Shown: positions 28,103-37,571, counted from the first letter of the stretch. The stretch is 64,000 bases of DNA from Asanoa sp. WMMD1127 (GCF_029626225.1 NZ_JARUBP010000001.1:6572001-6636000), one strand, 5' to 3'. Numbers and translations: made by a program. Notes: generated by a model from the sequence alone, not told the origin.

Positions 28103-29062
28103 ATGACGACGCAGGCTGTGTCCCTCGAGCCGGGCGACGACGCGCCGGTTTACCCGTCGCTGTCGCCGTCCCGGGCGGCCGACTTCAAGACCTGCCCGCT
28201 GCTCTACCGGTTCCGCACGATCGACCGCCTACCGGAGACCCCGAGCCCCGACCAGGCCCGCGGCACGCTGGTGCACGCGGTGCTGGAGCGACTGTTCGAC
28301 CTGCCGGCGGCCGAGCGCACCGCCGCCGCGGCCAGCGACCTCGTGGCGCCGGAGTGGGCCCGCATGGTCGACGAGGTGCCCGAGCTGGCCGACCTGTTCG
28401 ACACCGACCCGCCGACGCTGATCGACGTGCGCGAGGTCACGGTCGCGCCGGCGGGGGCGACCCTGGGTCCCGACGCGGTCGAGGTGCGGCGGCCGTGGAC
28501 GACCGACGAGTTCCTGGCGTCGGCGCGGGGGCTGCTGTCGGGCTACTTCTCGGTGGAGGACCCGCGGCGCCTGGAGCCGGCCGAGCGGGAGACCCTGATC
28601 AGCGCCGTCGTCGACGACCAGCTGCTGATCCGGGGCTACATCGACCGCCTCGACGTGTCGCCCGACGGCGCGCTGCGGGTCGTCGACTACAAGACCGGCG
28701 GCGCGCCCCGCGAGGCCTTCGAGGCGCGGGCGCTGTTCCAGCTGAAGTTCTACGCGCTGGTGCTGTGGCGCACCCGGGGCGTGGTCCCGCGGGTCCTGCG
28801 GCTGCTCTACCTCAAGGACCAGGAGGTCTGCGACTACTCCCCCGACGCCGAGGAGCTGGCGCGCTTCGAGCGCACGCTGGTCGCGCTGTGGCAGGCCATC
28901 GAGCGGGCCAAGGAGGCCAAGGAGTTCCGCCCCAAGCCGAGCCGACTATGCGGTTGGTGCGCGCACCAGGCGGTGTGCCCGGCGTTCGGCGGCACCCCGC
29001 CACCGTTCCCGGCCCCGCGCGAGCCCGTGGCCGAGGTGCTCACGCCGGGCGCCGACGAATAG
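28103..29062 (+). CDS. RecB-family PD-(D/E)XK exonuclease with probable iron-sulfur site
   Basis: The 319-residue single-domain nuclease has SRAADFKTCPLLYRFRTIDR, the histidine motif GTLVHAVLERLFDL, the catalytic IRGYIDRLDVSPDGALRVVD followed by YKTGG (D...DxK of the PD-(D/E)XK fold), and a C-terminal RLCGWCAHQAVCPAFG. The early cysteine plus the three late ones match the 4Fe-4S arrangement of AddB/Cas4-like nucleases. It has no helicase part and stands beside trmI as in mycobacteria. A repair role is likely but unproven. Confidence 0.88.
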   Translation: MTTQAVSLEPGDDAPVYPSLSPSRAADFKTCPLLYRFRTIDRLPETPSPDQARGTLVHAVLERLFDLPAAERTAAAASDLVAPEWARMVDEVPELADLFDTDPPTLIDVREVTVAPAGATLGPDAVEVRRPWTTDEFLASARGLLSGYFSVEDPRRLEPAERETLISAVVDDQLLIRGYIDRLDVSPDGALRVVDYKTGGAPREAFEARALFQLKFYALVLWRTRGVVPRVLRLLYLKDQEVCDYSPDAEELARFERTLVALWQAIERAKEAKEFRPKPSRLCGWCAHQAVCPAFGGTPPPFPAPREPVAEVLTPGADE

Positions 29063-29116
29063 CAGCGGGTGACCGGCCTGGACGTCCGCTCGCCGGGTCC
29101 GGAAGGATCGGTGGAC

Positions 29117-30145
29117 ATGACCGTGGACCGCGCGACAGGCAGTCTCTGGGCTCGCCTGCGGGCGACCCGAGCCCAACCTCGCGGGGCCGCAGCCACCGAC
29201 CGGCACCGCCGCGCCGTCTACACGGCGGCGCTGGAGCAGGCGGAACAACTCTTCCGCGCGGCGGCGACAGTAGGCCCGGCCACCCGGCCGCTACTCGCGT
29301 TCTACGGGCTGAGCCAGGCCGGTCGGAGCATCGCGGCGGCTGCCAGCGCCGCGCCCGCCCCGGACGGCTGGCGCTTGTCCGGTCACGGGATCAAGGGCAT
29401 CGACTGGACCCGGCCACTCGACGAGATCGAGGTGCACGGTGATGGTTCGGCCAGGGGCAGCTTCATGCGGCTGTCGGCGATCCTCGACTCACCGGCCTGG
29501 GACCGGTCGGGAACCGTGCGGCTGGGCGCGCTCTGGGACACCCTGCCGGAGAACGTCCGCTGGCCGCTGCGCGACGGTCCGCACCGGCGGCTCCCACTCG
29601 AAGTCACCTATTTCGAGAGCCGCGGCGACGATGACGCGATCAGCGCGACGCTGCACGGCCTACCGGAGTGGGTAGTCCGCTCTACCAGCCCGCGCGCCGA
29701 TCTGGACAGCTACCTCGCCGCCTATCCCGAGGCCGTCGATTACCAGTACACACCGATCAACCAGCATCCCGACGCCGGGCCGCTGTTCGTCGTCGACGAG
29801 GTCAGTGGGACCGGGAGCATCCACCTGCGGTGGACGATGCCATCCGGGGCAGGTACCTCTCCGGCCGACCGCACGCGGCGGTTGGAGACGATCGCCCGGA
29901 CGTACGGCCGCACCAGGTTGCTGTTTCCCGCCGTCGGGACCAACGTGGCCAGTCTGCACCCGTTGATGGCCTGGTGGTCGGTGTTGTACGCGCTGTCGAT
30001 GTTGGCGCGCTACCAGCCGGCGGAGTGGGCACGGCACATCGACGTCAACGAGAGCGGCTACGCGGTGCCGATCGAAAGGCTGCTCGACAAGGCGGTCGTC
30101 GCCGTGCCGAGCTTGGTCTACCAGACACTGGACGAGGTCTGCTGA
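29117..30145 (+). CDS. YaaC-like protein
   Basis: The 342-residue protein resembles the YaaC-like family of unknown function. The early segment RPLLAFYGLSQAGRSIAAAA and the late segment HPLMAWWSVLYALSMLARYQ, followed by PAEWARHIDVNESGYAVPIE, are the parts I recognise; the middle is variable. It has no membrane helix and no obvious catalytic motif. ATG 29117 is chosen over GTG 29069 because the extension has no family support and GGAAGG/GGTGG lie upstream of the ATG. It follows the RecB-like gene on the same strand by 54 bases. Confidence 0.55.
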   Translation: MTVDRATGSLWARLRATRAQPRGAAATDRHRRAVYTAALEQAEQLFRAAATVGPATRPLLAFYGLSQAGRSIAAAASAAPAPDGWRLSGHGIKGIDWTRPLDEIEVHGDGSARGSFMRLSAILDSPAWDRSGTVRLGALWDTLPENVRWPLRDGPHRRLPLEVTYFESRGDDDAISATLHGLPEWVVRSTSPRADLDSYLAAYPEAVDYQYTPINQHPDAGPLFVVDEVSGTGSIHLRWTMPSGAGTSPADRTRRLETIARTYGRTRLLFPAVGTNVASLHPLMAWWSVLYALSMLARYQPAEWARHIDVNESGYAVPIERLLDKAVVAVPSLVYQTLDEVC

Positions 30146-30204
30146 CAGTTTCACCCGGTCGTGGCGTTAGGCCGCGTCGCGGCCGTCCGACCGCTGTCGG
30201 CGGC

Positions 30205-30210
30205 TAGCGT
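30205..30210 (+). promoter_or_regulatory. -10 box of the TMEM175-type channel gene
   Basis: TAGCGT ends nine bases before ATG 30220; GGGTGG between could also act as a weak ribosome binding site. Confidence 0.4.
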
Positions 30211-30219
30211 GGGTGGATC

Positions 30220-30864
30220 ATGCTTCCCAGGCGGCCACGGTCCACGCGCATGGCGCGGTTGGAGCGCGGTCCGGGGCGGCTCGTGGCGTTCAGCGACGGG
30301 GTCTTCGCCATCGCCGTGACGCTGCTGGTGCTGGAGATCCAGCCGCCGGAGGACTTCACCCATCTCGCGCGCGGGTTGGGTGAGCTGTGGCCGTCCTACC
30401 TGGGCTACGCGCTGAGCTTCCTGCTCATCGGCCAGGTCTGGGTCAACCACCACGTGATGTTCGACCACATCCGCCACGTCGACCGGGAGGTGCTGTTCCT
30501 CAACACGGTGCTGCTCATGGTGATCGCGTTCCTGCCGTTCTCGACGTCGCTGCTCGCGGGCGCGCTGCGGGCCGACGCCGGCCTGCGCACCGCGGTCGTC
30601 GTCTACGGCAGCACGCTGTGGACGGCCGCGCTGCTGTTCAACATCATCTGGGCGCACCTGCGGCGGGCCGGCCTGCTGGAGGCGAGCCTCGACGTGCGCG
30701 CCGTGCGGTCGATCGGCCACCGTTTCGCGCTGGCGCTGCTCTGGATCGGCTCCGGCATCGTCGTCGGCGCCTTCGTGCCGGTCGCCGGCGTGGTCATCAT
30801 CGCGGCCTTCCTGCCGGCCTATTACCTGCCGATCCGCGGCGAGTACGGTAGCGATCCCGGCTGA
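30220..30864 (+). CDS. TMEM175/DUF1211-family potassium channel-like protein
   Basis: The 214-residue membrane protein carries the family signature RLVAFSDGVFAIAVTLLVLE in TM1, which lines the pore in bacterial TMEM175 potassium channels, then VNHHVMFDHIRHVDREVLFL and four or five further hydrophobic helices. Bacterial members form tetramers with one such repeat per chain. The 3' end overlaps the convergent acetyltransferase gene by 68 bases. ATG 30250 is an alternative start. Confidence 0.88.
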   Translation: MLPRRPRSTRMARLERGPGRLVAFSDGVFAIAVTLLVLEIQPPEDFTHLARGLGELWPSYLGYALSFLLIGQVWVNHHVMFDHIRHVDREVLFLNTVLLMVIAFLPFSTSLLAGALRADAGLRTAVVVYGSTLWTAALLFNIIWAHLRRAGLLEASLDVRAVRSIGHRFALALLWIGSGIVVGAFVPVAGVVIIAAFLPAYYLPIRGEYGSDPG

Positions 30865-31372
30865 TCGCGTGGACGGCCACGGGCTGGTCGTGGCCGGGCA
30901 CGACCGTCTCGAACTCGGGTGTCAGGCCGAGCTTTGTCATCACCCGTTCCGAGCGGGCGTTGTCGACGTGGCGGATGCTGATGACGCGGTCGAGGCCGCG
31001 GTCGTCGAAACCGAAGCGCAGGGCGGCGGTGGCGGCCTCGGTGGCGTATCCCTGGCCCCAGGCGTCGCGGGCCAGCCGCCAGCCGATCTCCACGGCGGGC
31101 AGGACCTCGGGGAGGAACTCGGGCACGGCCAGGCCCGCCCAGCCGATCAGCCTGCCCGTCGCCCGCACCTCGACCGCGAACAGGCCGAAGCCGCGCTGGT
31201 CCCAGCCGTCCCGGATTCTCCGCAGGTCGGCTTCGGTGCGGCCGCGGTCGCGCACCGAGCCGTCCAAGATGTAGCGCATCACCTCGGGATCGGCGTTGAC
31301 GGCCGCGAGCGGGTCGAGGTCGTCGTCCCGCCAGCCGCGGAGGAGCAGCCGCTCGGTCTCGATCGTCGTCAC
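30797..31372 (-). CDS. GNAT-family N-acetyltransferase (RimJ/RimL-like)
   Basis: The 191-residue product begins VTTIETERLLLRGWRDDDLD and has the RimJ/RimL-type layout: IGWRLARDAWGQGYATEAAT as the acetyl-CoA loop and IRHVDNARSERVMTKLGLTP near the end. GTG 31372 is chosen because the frame upstream (to 31471) translates to a basic, repetitive stretch overlapping the next gene. Its 3' end overlaps the channel gene. The acceptor could be a ribosomal protein N-terminus or a small amine. Confidence 0.82.
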   Translation of the reverse strand: MTTIETERLLLRGWRDDDLDPLAAVNADPEVMRYILDGSVRDRGRTEADLRRIRDGWDQRGFGLFAVEVRATGRLIGWAGLAVPEFLPEVLPAVEIGWRLARDAWGQGYATEAATAALRFGFDDRGLDRVISIRHVDNARSERVMTKLGLTPEFETVVPGHDQPVAVHAISRDRYRTRRGSAGNRPAGRPR

Positions 31373-31412
31373 GGCCTCATTCTGGGCGCGCCGTCCAGGC
31401 CTTTTCGGCGCC

Positions 31413-32078
31413 CTACCCGAAGCTGGCCGCGACGATCGCCTCGAGGACGGACCGGCGGGCTCGCGGGTCACCGCCGTGGACGACCAGGTACTCCTCGCCG
31501 CCGGTCGGCCGCCAGGCGTGCAGGTGCGCCCGGCCGCCGGCCGCGTCGTCGGTGGCGAGCATGAGGGAGCCGTCTTGGACGAGGCCGACCGGCAGGTCGA
31601 CCACCACGCCCGGCAGGCCGGCCGTGCCGGCCGGGTTGTGCAGCACGACCAGGCCGTCGACCGGGGCGCCGGCGCCGCCCGTGTAGTAGACCGTGCTCTC
31701 CGCCGGCGACAGCTGCCGCGACAGATCTCGCGGAATCGTGGTCTGCCTCAGAAACGTCGGCACACCGCGGATCATGCCGCGCGTCGCCGGCCGTTCGGGC
31801 GGGAGCGTCGCGGTCGGCGTGAGGTCGGCGGTGGGCGGTGCGGTCCCGGGCGGGGCGACCGCGATGGTCGGTGACCGTGAGCCGATAGGCGTGACGTCGG
31901 CGGTCGACGGCCCGCGCCCGGAAGTGGCGACCGCGGCGTCCGGTGGCCCGGAGCCGGCCATGGTGACGGCGGTCGGCAGAGCCAGCGCGGCCACGGCGGC
32001 GGCGACCGTCCAGCCGACCGCCCGCGCCCGCCGGCGGGCCCGGACGTCGGCGGGTGGGGCTTCCTCGATGTCACGCAC
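31413..32078 (-). CDS. Hypothetical single-pass membrane-anchored protein
   Basis: I do not recognise the family. The 221-residue protein has a short basic cytoplasmic start, one membrane helix (VGWTVAAAVAALALPTAVTM), a Pro/Thr/Ala linker of about 60 residues, and a C-terminal extracytoplasmic domain of about 120 residues (VYYTGGAGAPVDGLVVLHNP, GRAHLHAWRPTGGEEYLVVH). It begins at GTG 32078 and lies between the epimerase-like gene and the acetyltransferase gene on the same strand. Confidence 0.65.
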   Translation of the reverse strand: MRDIEEAPPADVRARRRARAVGWTVAAAVAALALPTAVTMAGSGPPDAAVATSGRGPSTADVTPIGSRSPTIAVAPPGTAPPTADLTPTATLPPERPATRGMIRGVPTFLRQTTIPRDLSRQLSPAESTVYYTGGAGAPVDGLVVLHNPAGTAGLPGVVVDLPVGLVQDGSLMLATDDAAGGRAHLHAWRPTGGEEYLVVHGGDPRARRSVLEAIVAASFG

Positions 32079-32183
32079 GGGGCCGCGTCCCTTCGTCAGG
32101 TCACCCGAGAACCGCTTCGAGCTTTCCTGGACGAGGCACGAACCGGCAGGACGGTTCCCACCGGGCCGCCCGCCGCCCGCGCC

Positions 32184-33104
32184 TTATCGACCGCGCGGGA
32201 TCGGCTCGGCGAAGGTCTCGCGGAGGGCCGGCTCGAGCGGGCGTCCCGTGGTCGGCTCGACGAACAGGTCGGTCAGGAGGAGGTCCGCGAGGTAGGACGG
32301 GTTGACGCCCGGCTCCTTGCGGCTCGACGCCAACACCGCCCCGCCGGCCCGCAGTGCGGCGCGCGCGACCGATGCCGGCAGGCGGCGGACCGGGCGTGGC
32401 CGACCGACCGCCGCCGCGATCCGGGTCAGCATCGCGGTCCACGTCAGGTTCTCGTCGGCCACCGGGATGTCGGCGCCGCTGCCCTGCTCGAGCGCGTCGG
32501 CGGCGACCTCCGCCACGCTGCGCGCCGACGCGCCGGCGGTGCCGCCGACCGGCAGCAGCAGCGGCGACCGGGACCGCGCCCACCGGTCCAGCGCGCCGGC
32601 CCAGTTCGGCACGCGCTCGCCCGCCCGACCGAACACGAACGGCAGCTCCAGCACCGCCACCGGTAACCCCGCCGCCGACCGGCCCGCGGCCGCCTGCTCC
32701 ACCCGGCACCGGATGTAGGTGTGCCGCTCCGCCAGCCGCCACGCCGGGTTCAGGCGGTGGAAGTGGGTGTAGTAGGAGCCCATCACCACGCCGCGGGACA
32801 GGCCCGCCGCCCGGGCCGCCGTGAACAAGCGCTCCACCGGGGCGACCAGCGTCGCGCGGAAGGCGGGGTAGACCGGCTTCGGCAGAGGCCGCTGCTCGTC
32901 CGTACGCGTGGCGTAGACCACACCGTCGTGCCCGGACAGCACCGCCGCCCACGAATCGACCGACGCCTGCTCGACGTCGAGCACGTGGTCGACGCCCGCG
33001 CGGGCGGTGCGGGCCGCCGTGGTCACCACATGTCCCCGGCCGCGCAGCACGTCCACCACATGAGCGCCGATCAGACCACTGCCACCGACCACGAGGATTC
33101 GCAC
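32184..33104 (-). CDS. NAD-dependent epimerase/dehydratase-like protein
   Basis: The roughly 306-residue protein has the extended short-chain dehydrogenase nucleotide-binding start VRILVVGGSGLIGAHVVDVL, GVVYATRTDEQRPLP, GVVMGSYYTHFHRLNPAWRL and LPVAVLELPFVFGR. A clear YxxxK catalytic pair is not obvious at the usual place (YTHFHRL/RHTYIRCRVE region), so it may be a redox-inactive or atypical member. GTG 33104 begins the conserved domain; GTG 33119 is an alternative. It is divergent from the ABC exporter operon. Confidence 0.78.
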   Translation of the reverse strand: MRILVVGGSGLIGAHVVDVLRGRGHVVTTAARTARAGVDHVLDVEQASVDSWAAVLSGHDGVVYATRTDEQRPLPKPVYPAFRATLVAPVERLFTAARAAGLSRGVVMGSYYTHFHRLNPAWRLAERHTYIRCRVEQAAAGRSAAGLPVAVLELPFVFGRAGERVPNWAGALDRWARSRSPLLLPVGGTAGASARSVAEVAADALEQGSGADIPVADENLTWTAMLTRIAAAVGRPRPVRRLPASVARAALRAGGAVLASSRKEPGVNPSYLADLLLTDLFVEPTTGRPLEPALRETFAEPIPRGR

Positions 33105-33209
33105 GGCTGCATCGTCCACGTTGGACCCCGGTGGCTGTCAAGGGGAAACGGGGTGGCGCCGACGCCGGCCATGTAGCACCGTAGCCGGGATCGCGAGGAG
33201 ATGGTGCGC

Positions 33210-34184
33210 ATGGCTCAACCGGTGATCGAGGTCGACGGGCTCGCCCGGAGCTTCCGAAGTCGAAAGGGTCTGCTGCGCCGGCCCGGCAAGGAGATCCAGG
33301 CCGTCCGTGGCGTCAGCTTCGCGGTGGAGCGCGGCGAGCTGTTCGGCCTGCTCGGGCCCAACGGCGCCGGCAAGACGACGACCATCAAGATGCTCATCAC
33401 GCTGCTGCTGCCCAGCGCCGGCCACGCCCGCGTGCTCGGCCACGACGTGGTGCGGGACGCGCGCGACGTACGCCGGAAGGTCGGTTATGTCTTCGGTGGC
33501 GACCGCGGCCTCTATGAGCGACTGTCGGGTCTCGACAACCTGCGCTACTTCGCGGAGCTCTACGGCGTGCCGGCGCGCGAGTCCGCCGGCCGCGTCGCCG
33601 AGCTGCTCGAACTGGTCGGGCTGACCGGCCGCGAGAAGGAGCGGGTCGAGGGCTACTCGCGCGGCATGCGGCAACGGCTGCACATCGCCCGCGGCCTGCT
33701 GCACCGGCCCGAGGTGCTTTTCCTCGACGAGCCCAGCATCGGCATCGACCCCGTCGGCGCCCGCGAGCTGCGCACGACGGTCAAGGCCCTGGTCGAGACG
33801 GGTACGACGGTGCTGCTCACCACGCACTACATGTTCGAGGCCGACGAGCTGTGCGACCGGATCGGCGTGATCGCGCAGGGCCGGATCGTGGCCCTGGACA
33901 CCCCGGCCGGCCTCAAGCGGCAGGTGACCACCGGCACCGTGCTCGAGATCGACGTCTTCGGGTTGCCGGACGGGGTCGTGGAGAAGGTCCGGGCCGAGCC
34001 CGACGTGCAGTCGGTGCTGGTGGAGGAGCAGGACCAGGCGCAGGTGCTGACCGTGCACGCCCGACCGGGCGCCGACGTGACGAGCGCGGTGATGGGGCAC
34101 CTCGAGGGCAGCCGCTTCGGCCGCGTGATCACCCGGCAGCCGACGCTCGAGGACGCGTACGTCGAGCTGGTGAACGCCGCATGA
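33210..34184 (+). CDS. ABC-2 type exporter, ATP-binding subunit
   Basis: The 324-residue ATPase has Walker A LLGPNGAGKTTTIKML, Q-loop area VGYVFGGDRGLYERLSGLDN (an unusual Q-loop reading FGGD), signature GYSRGMRQRLHIARGL, Walker B VLFLDEPSIGIDP and the H-loop TTHYMFEADEL. A C-terminal domain of about 90 residues follows, as in NatA/DrrA-like exporters. ATG 33210 is preferred to ATG 33201 because GAGGAG lies nine bases upstream of it. It overlaps the permease gene by four bases (ATGA). Confidence 0.9.
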   Translation: MAQPVIEVDGLARSFRSRKGLLRRPGKEIQAVRGVSFAVERGELFGLLGPNGAGKTTTIKMLITLLLPSAGHARVLGHDVVRDARDVRRKVGYVFGGDRGLYERLSGLDNLRYFAELYGVPARESAGRVAELLELVGLTGREKERVEGYSRGMRQRLHIARGLLHRPEVLFLDEPSIGIDPVGARELRTTVKALVETGTTVLLTTHYMFEADELCDRIGVIAQGRIVALDTPAGLKRQVTTGTVLEIDVFGLPDGVVEKVRAEPDVQSVLVEEQDQAQVLTVHARPGADVTSAVMGHLEGSRFGRVITRQPTLEDAYVELVNAA

Positions 34185-34954
34185 GGCTGGCCCGCCTGGT
34201 CGCGGTCGCGTGGTGGCTGCAGCTCAAGATGCGCAGCCGGTCGGCCTTCGACGGCCTGCTGTCGCTGCTCTACCCCGGTTTCTTCGCGACCACCATCTTC
34301 ATGATGTTCCGGCAGGGCGACGCGGCCGGCCCGGCGCTGCTGTCGGCCGCCGTCGGGTCGAGCGCGATGGGAATCTGGTCGGCGGTGAGCACGACGGCCG
34401 CGTTCGCGCTGCAGATGGAGCGCCGCCAGGGCACCCTCGAGCTGCTGGTGCTCGCGCCGCAGCCGTTCGCCCTGCTGCTGGTGCCGCTGACGCTGTCGAT
34501 GGCCACGATCGGCGCGTACAGCATGGTCGCTACCCTGCTCTGGGGCCGGTTCGCGTTCGGCATCGACATCGCGATCGCCGACCCGGCCGCGTTCGTGGTG
34601 GCGGTGGTCGTCACCGTGTTCGCGATCGCGATGCTGGGGATGCTGATCGCCATCTCGTCGATCCGCTACCGGTCGGCGTGGGCGCTCGGCTCGGCGATCG
34701 AGATGCCGGTCTGGCTCATCTGCGGCTTCCTGGTGGCGATCAGCGACCTGCCGGCCTGGGTGCGGCCGATCTCGGCGCTGCTGGCTCCGACCTGGGGCGT
34801 GGCGGCGATGCGGGCCGCGGCCAACGGCGGCACGCCATGGGTCGACCTGGGCTGGTGCCTGCTCACCGCGGCCGCGTACGGCGTGATCGCCGCCGTGGTC
34901 TCCCGCTGGATGGTGCACTCGGCCCGCGCCAACGCGACCCTGGCGCTGAGCTGA
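34181..34954 (+). CDS. ABC-2 type exporter permease, first
   Basis: The 257-residue protein has six predicted membrane helices, starting MRLARLVAVAWWLQLKMRSR. It includes QMERRQGTLELLVLAPQPFA, the cytoplasmic coupling segment of ABC2-membrane proteins, and IEMPVWLICGFLVAISDLPA with the re-entrant region. It is coupled by ATGA to the ATPase gene and by TGATG to the second permease, so the exporter is probably a heterodimer in the membrane with one kind of ATPase. The substrate is unknown. Confidence 0.87.
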   Translation: MRLARLVAVAWWLQLKMRSRSAFDGLLSLLYPGFFATTIFMMFRQGDAAGPALLSAAVGSSAMGIWSAVSTTAAFALQMERRQGTLELLVLAPQPFALLLVPLTLSMATIGAYSMVATLLWGRFAFGIDIAIADPAAFVVAVVVTVFAIAMLGMLIAISSIRYRSAWALGSAIEMPVWLICGFLVAISDLPAWVRPISALLAPTWGVAAMRAAANGGTPWVDLGWCLLTAAAYGVIAAVVSRWMVHSARANATLALS

Positions 34955-35739
34955 TGAACAGCCTGCGCATCTTCTTCGTCGGCGGCCTGACCAGCTACCG
35001 GGCGCTGTTCAACTGGCTCACGCCGTGGATCCTGGTCCCCACCTTCCTGCTGACACCGCTGTTCCAGATCTTCCTGTTCGTCTACATCGGACGCACGGCG
35101 GGCGTGAGCGACGACCGCTTCTTCCTGATCGGGAACGCGGTGGTCAACGCGGCGGTGCCGTGCCTGTTCGCGATGGGCAACACCATCGGCGGCGAGCGTA
35201 CGGCCGGGACGTTGCCGCTCCTGATCGCCTCGCCGGCCCGGCGGGTGCCGCTGTTCCTGGGGCGCGCGCTGCCGGTGATCGTCAACGGCTTCCTGGTCGC
35301 CGTGTTCGCCCTCGTCGTCGGCGCCCTGCTGCTGCGGGTCGACCTGCCCCCGGCCACCTGGGGCGGCATCGCGGTCGCGGTCGCCACCTGCTCGGTCTCG
35401 TGCACGGCGCTGGGCCTGCTGGCCGCCGCGGTCGCCCTGCGGGTCCGCGAGACGGCCGTCATGTCGAACATCGTGCTCGGCATCCTGATCGTCTTCGCCG
35501 GGGTCAACGTCCCGATCGGCGCGATGCCGGGCTGGATGCAGGGCGTCGCCGCCTGGCTGCCGATGACCCACGGCATCGCCGCGACCCATGCGCTGGCGGC
35601 GGGCCGCGGCCTCGGCGACGTGGCCGGGACGCTGGGCACGGAGCTCGCCCTGGGCGCGTTCTACGCGGTCCTCGGCCTGGGGCTGCTGCGCTGGCTGGAG
35701 TGGGAGAGCCGGCGCCGGGCGACGTTGGACACGGCCTAG
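34954..35739 (+). CDS. ABC-2 type exporter permease, second
   Basis: The 261-residue six-helix protein begins MNSLRIFFVGGLTSYRALFN and has GGERTAGTLPLLIASPARRV as its coupling segment and VMSNIVLGILIVFAGVNVPI near the family's conserved region. It shares the fold but little sequence with the preceding permease. A's of the start codon are shared with the preceding TGA. It is the last transport gene of the operon; a GNAT gene begins directly after the stop. Confidence 0.87.
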   Translation: MNSLRIFFVGGLTSYRALFNWLTPWILVPTFLLTPLFQIFLFVYIGRTAGVSDDRFFLIGNAVVNAAVPCLFAMGNTIGGERTAGTLPLLIASPARRVPLFLGRALPVIVNGFLVAVFALVVGALLLRVDLPPATWGGIAVAVATCSVSCTALGLLAAAVALRVRETAVMSNIVLGILIVFAGVNVPIGAMPGWMQGVAAWLPMTHGIAATHALAAGRGLGDVAGTLGTELALGAFYAVLGLGLLRWLEWESRRRATLDTA

Positions 35740-35740
35740 C

Positions 35741-36277
35741 ATGGCGGATCTCGGACCTGTCCCCTGGCCGCCCGCACCGATCCGGACGAAGCGGCTCCTG
35801 CTGCGCGCGGCCGAGGCGCGGGACCGTCCGGCGTTCGTCGACCTGTACGCGTCGCCGGAGGTGCACACCTACCTCGGCGGCCCGCGGACCCGGGCCGACC
35901 TCGAGCGGGAGATGCCTGCCGTACCCGCGTCATGGCCCGGCAGTTTCGTCGTCGACCTCGACGGGACGATGATCGGCCAGATCCTGCTCAGGCGGGCGAC
36001 CGACCACCGCAGCCCGGCCGCGCGGGGAAAGGCCGACCTCGGCTACCTGTTGCTGCCGCGAGCCTGGGGGTCCGGCTACGCGACCGAGGCGTGCGCGGCG
36101 GCCCTCGACTGGTTCGACGCGGTCCTGCCCGGCGAGCCGGTGGTGCTCACCACCCAGAGCGCCAACGCCGCCTCGATGCGCCTCGCGGCGAAGCTGGGCT
36201 TCACCGAGGTGGAACGGTTCCACGCCTGGGACGCCGAGCAGTGGCTGGGCCGGCGGCCCCCGCACGGCCGGCGCTGA
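35741..36277 (+). CDS. GNAT-family N-acetyltransferase (RimJ/RimL-like)
   Basis: The 178-residue protein has the family start PIRTKRLLLRAAEARDRPAF, the acetyl-CoA loop LLPRAWGSGYATEACAAALD and the end motif QSANAASMRLAAKLGFTEVE. It begins at ATG 35741, one base after the permease stop, so it is probably part of the exporter operon. The acceptor is unknown. Its sequence is clearly distinct from the GNAT proteins at 13791 and 30797. Confidence 0.85.
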   Translation: MADLGPVPWPPAPIRTKRLLLRAAEARDRPAFVDLYASPEVHTYLGGPRTRADLEREMPAVPASWPGSFVVDLDGTMIGQILLRRATDHRSPAARGKADLGYLLLPRAWGSGYATEACAAALDWFDAVLPGEPVVLTTQSANAASMRLAAKLGFTEVERFHAWDAEQWLGRRPPHGRR

Positions 36278-36307
36278 TCACCACCCGGACGGTGCGAGGA
36301 TCGGCGG

Positions 36308-37414
36308 ATGAGCGACGACACGAGGCAGCGTCGGGTTGCCGCGATGCGCGGGTGCGACCGGATCCTCTCCGGCGAGCGACCGCTGACCATGCGCGAGCGG
36401 CTGGCCGACCTCGGTGACGCGCTCGACGGCCAGCCCGACTTCTACGGCGACGGCCCGGTGACAGCGCTGGAGGAACGGGTCGCGGCCCTGCTGGGCACGG
36501 AGGCCGCCGTCTTCTTCCCGACCGGCACGATGGCCCAGCAGGTGGCGCTGCGCCACGGCGCCGACCGCACCGGCTGTCGCACGGTCGCCCTGCACCCGCT
36601 GGGCCATCAGGAGATGCACGAGCAGCACGCGTACGCCCAACTGAGCGGCCTCCACGCCGTCTGGCCCACGACCGCGCCGCGCAACCCGTCCGCGGCCGAG
36701 ATCTCCGCCCTGGCGGAGCCCGTCGGGACGGTCGTGATCGAGCTTCCGCTGCGTGACGCGGGCTTCGTGCTGCCGACGTGGGAGGAGCTGTCGGACGCCG
36801 CCACCGCGGCCCGGTCCGCCGGGATCCGGGTCCACCTCGACGGCGCCCGCATCTGGGAGTCCACGCCGTTCCTCGGCCGGTCGCTCGGCACCGTCGCCGG
36901 GCTGGCGGACAGCACCTACGTCTCGTTCTACAAAACCGTCGGCGGCATCAGCGGCGGGGCGCTGGCGGGCTCCGCCGAGCTGGCCGCCTATGCCCGGGTC
37001 TGGCGGCACCGCTACGGCGGGCAGGTGTTCCAGCAGTGGCCGGCGGCGCTGACCGCGCTGGCCGGGCTGGACCGGGAGCTGCCGCGCATCCCGGAGTACG
37101 TGCGGCACGCGGAGACGGTCGCGGCGGCCCTGGCCACCCTGCCCGGGGCGAAGGTCCATCCGGCGCCGCCGCACACCCACCGGTTCCGGCTGTGGCTGCC
37201 CCATTCGGCGGAGGCCCTCAACGACGCGGCGCTGGCGCTGGCCGAGGAGGAGCGGGTGTGGTTCGCGGCCGGCTGGCGGGACGCGGAGGTGCCGGGGGTG
37301 GCGCTGGCCGAGATCACCGTCGCCGCGCCGGCCCTCGACTGGACCGCGGACCAGGTGGTCGACGCCGCGACGCGCTTCCTCCGCCGTGTCCGGGACGCGG
37401 CTGGGGCGGGGTAA
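36308..37414 (+). CDS. Threonine aldolase-like PLP enzyme (beta-eliminating lyase family)
   Basis: The 368-residue fold-type I PLP enzyme resembles low-specificity threonine aldolases. It has [20 protein letters not shown] (family members start the domain with YGxDP/YGDGP), [36 protein letters not shown] with the PLP-binding aspartate, and [20 protein letters not shown] with the Schiff-base lysine near residue 209. It would cleave beta-hydroxy amino acids to glycine and an aldehyde. It is the last gene of a plus-strand run; the following 157 bases contain nothing I can recognise. Confidence 0.8.
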   Translation: MSDDTRQRRVAAMRGCDRILSGERPLTMRERLADLGDALDGQPDFYGDGPVTALEERVAALLGTEAAVFFPTGTMAQQVALRHGADRTGCRTVALHPLGHQEMHEQHAYAQLSGLHAVWPTTAPRNPSAAEISALAEPVGTVVIELPLRDAGFVLPTWEELSDAATAARSAGIRVHLDGARIWESTPFLGRSLGTVAGLADSTYVSFYKTVGGISGGALAGSAELAAYARVWRHRYGGQVFQQWPAALTALAGLDRELPRIPEYVRHAETVAAALATLPGAKVHPAPPHTHRFRLWLPHSAEALNDAALALAEEERVWFAAGWRDAEVPGVALAEITVAAPALDWTADQVVDAATRFLRRVRDAAGAG

Positions 37415-37571
37415 GCCGGCCAGTTCCTGAACCGACGCCGACACAGCGGGCCGCCGCGCTCGCGCGATGCCCGAGCTGGCGGCCATCGGCGACCAGCGGC
37501 CGGCCCTGGTCACCCGGAAGCACCTGCAGCAACGGCCTCCTCGCCCTCATCGACGGACCTTCTATCCGGTT

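Noticed and set aside
37415-37571. A small gene between the aldolase-like and HEAT-like genes
   Set aside because: Open frames here are continuations of shadows from both neighbours and have no start signals.
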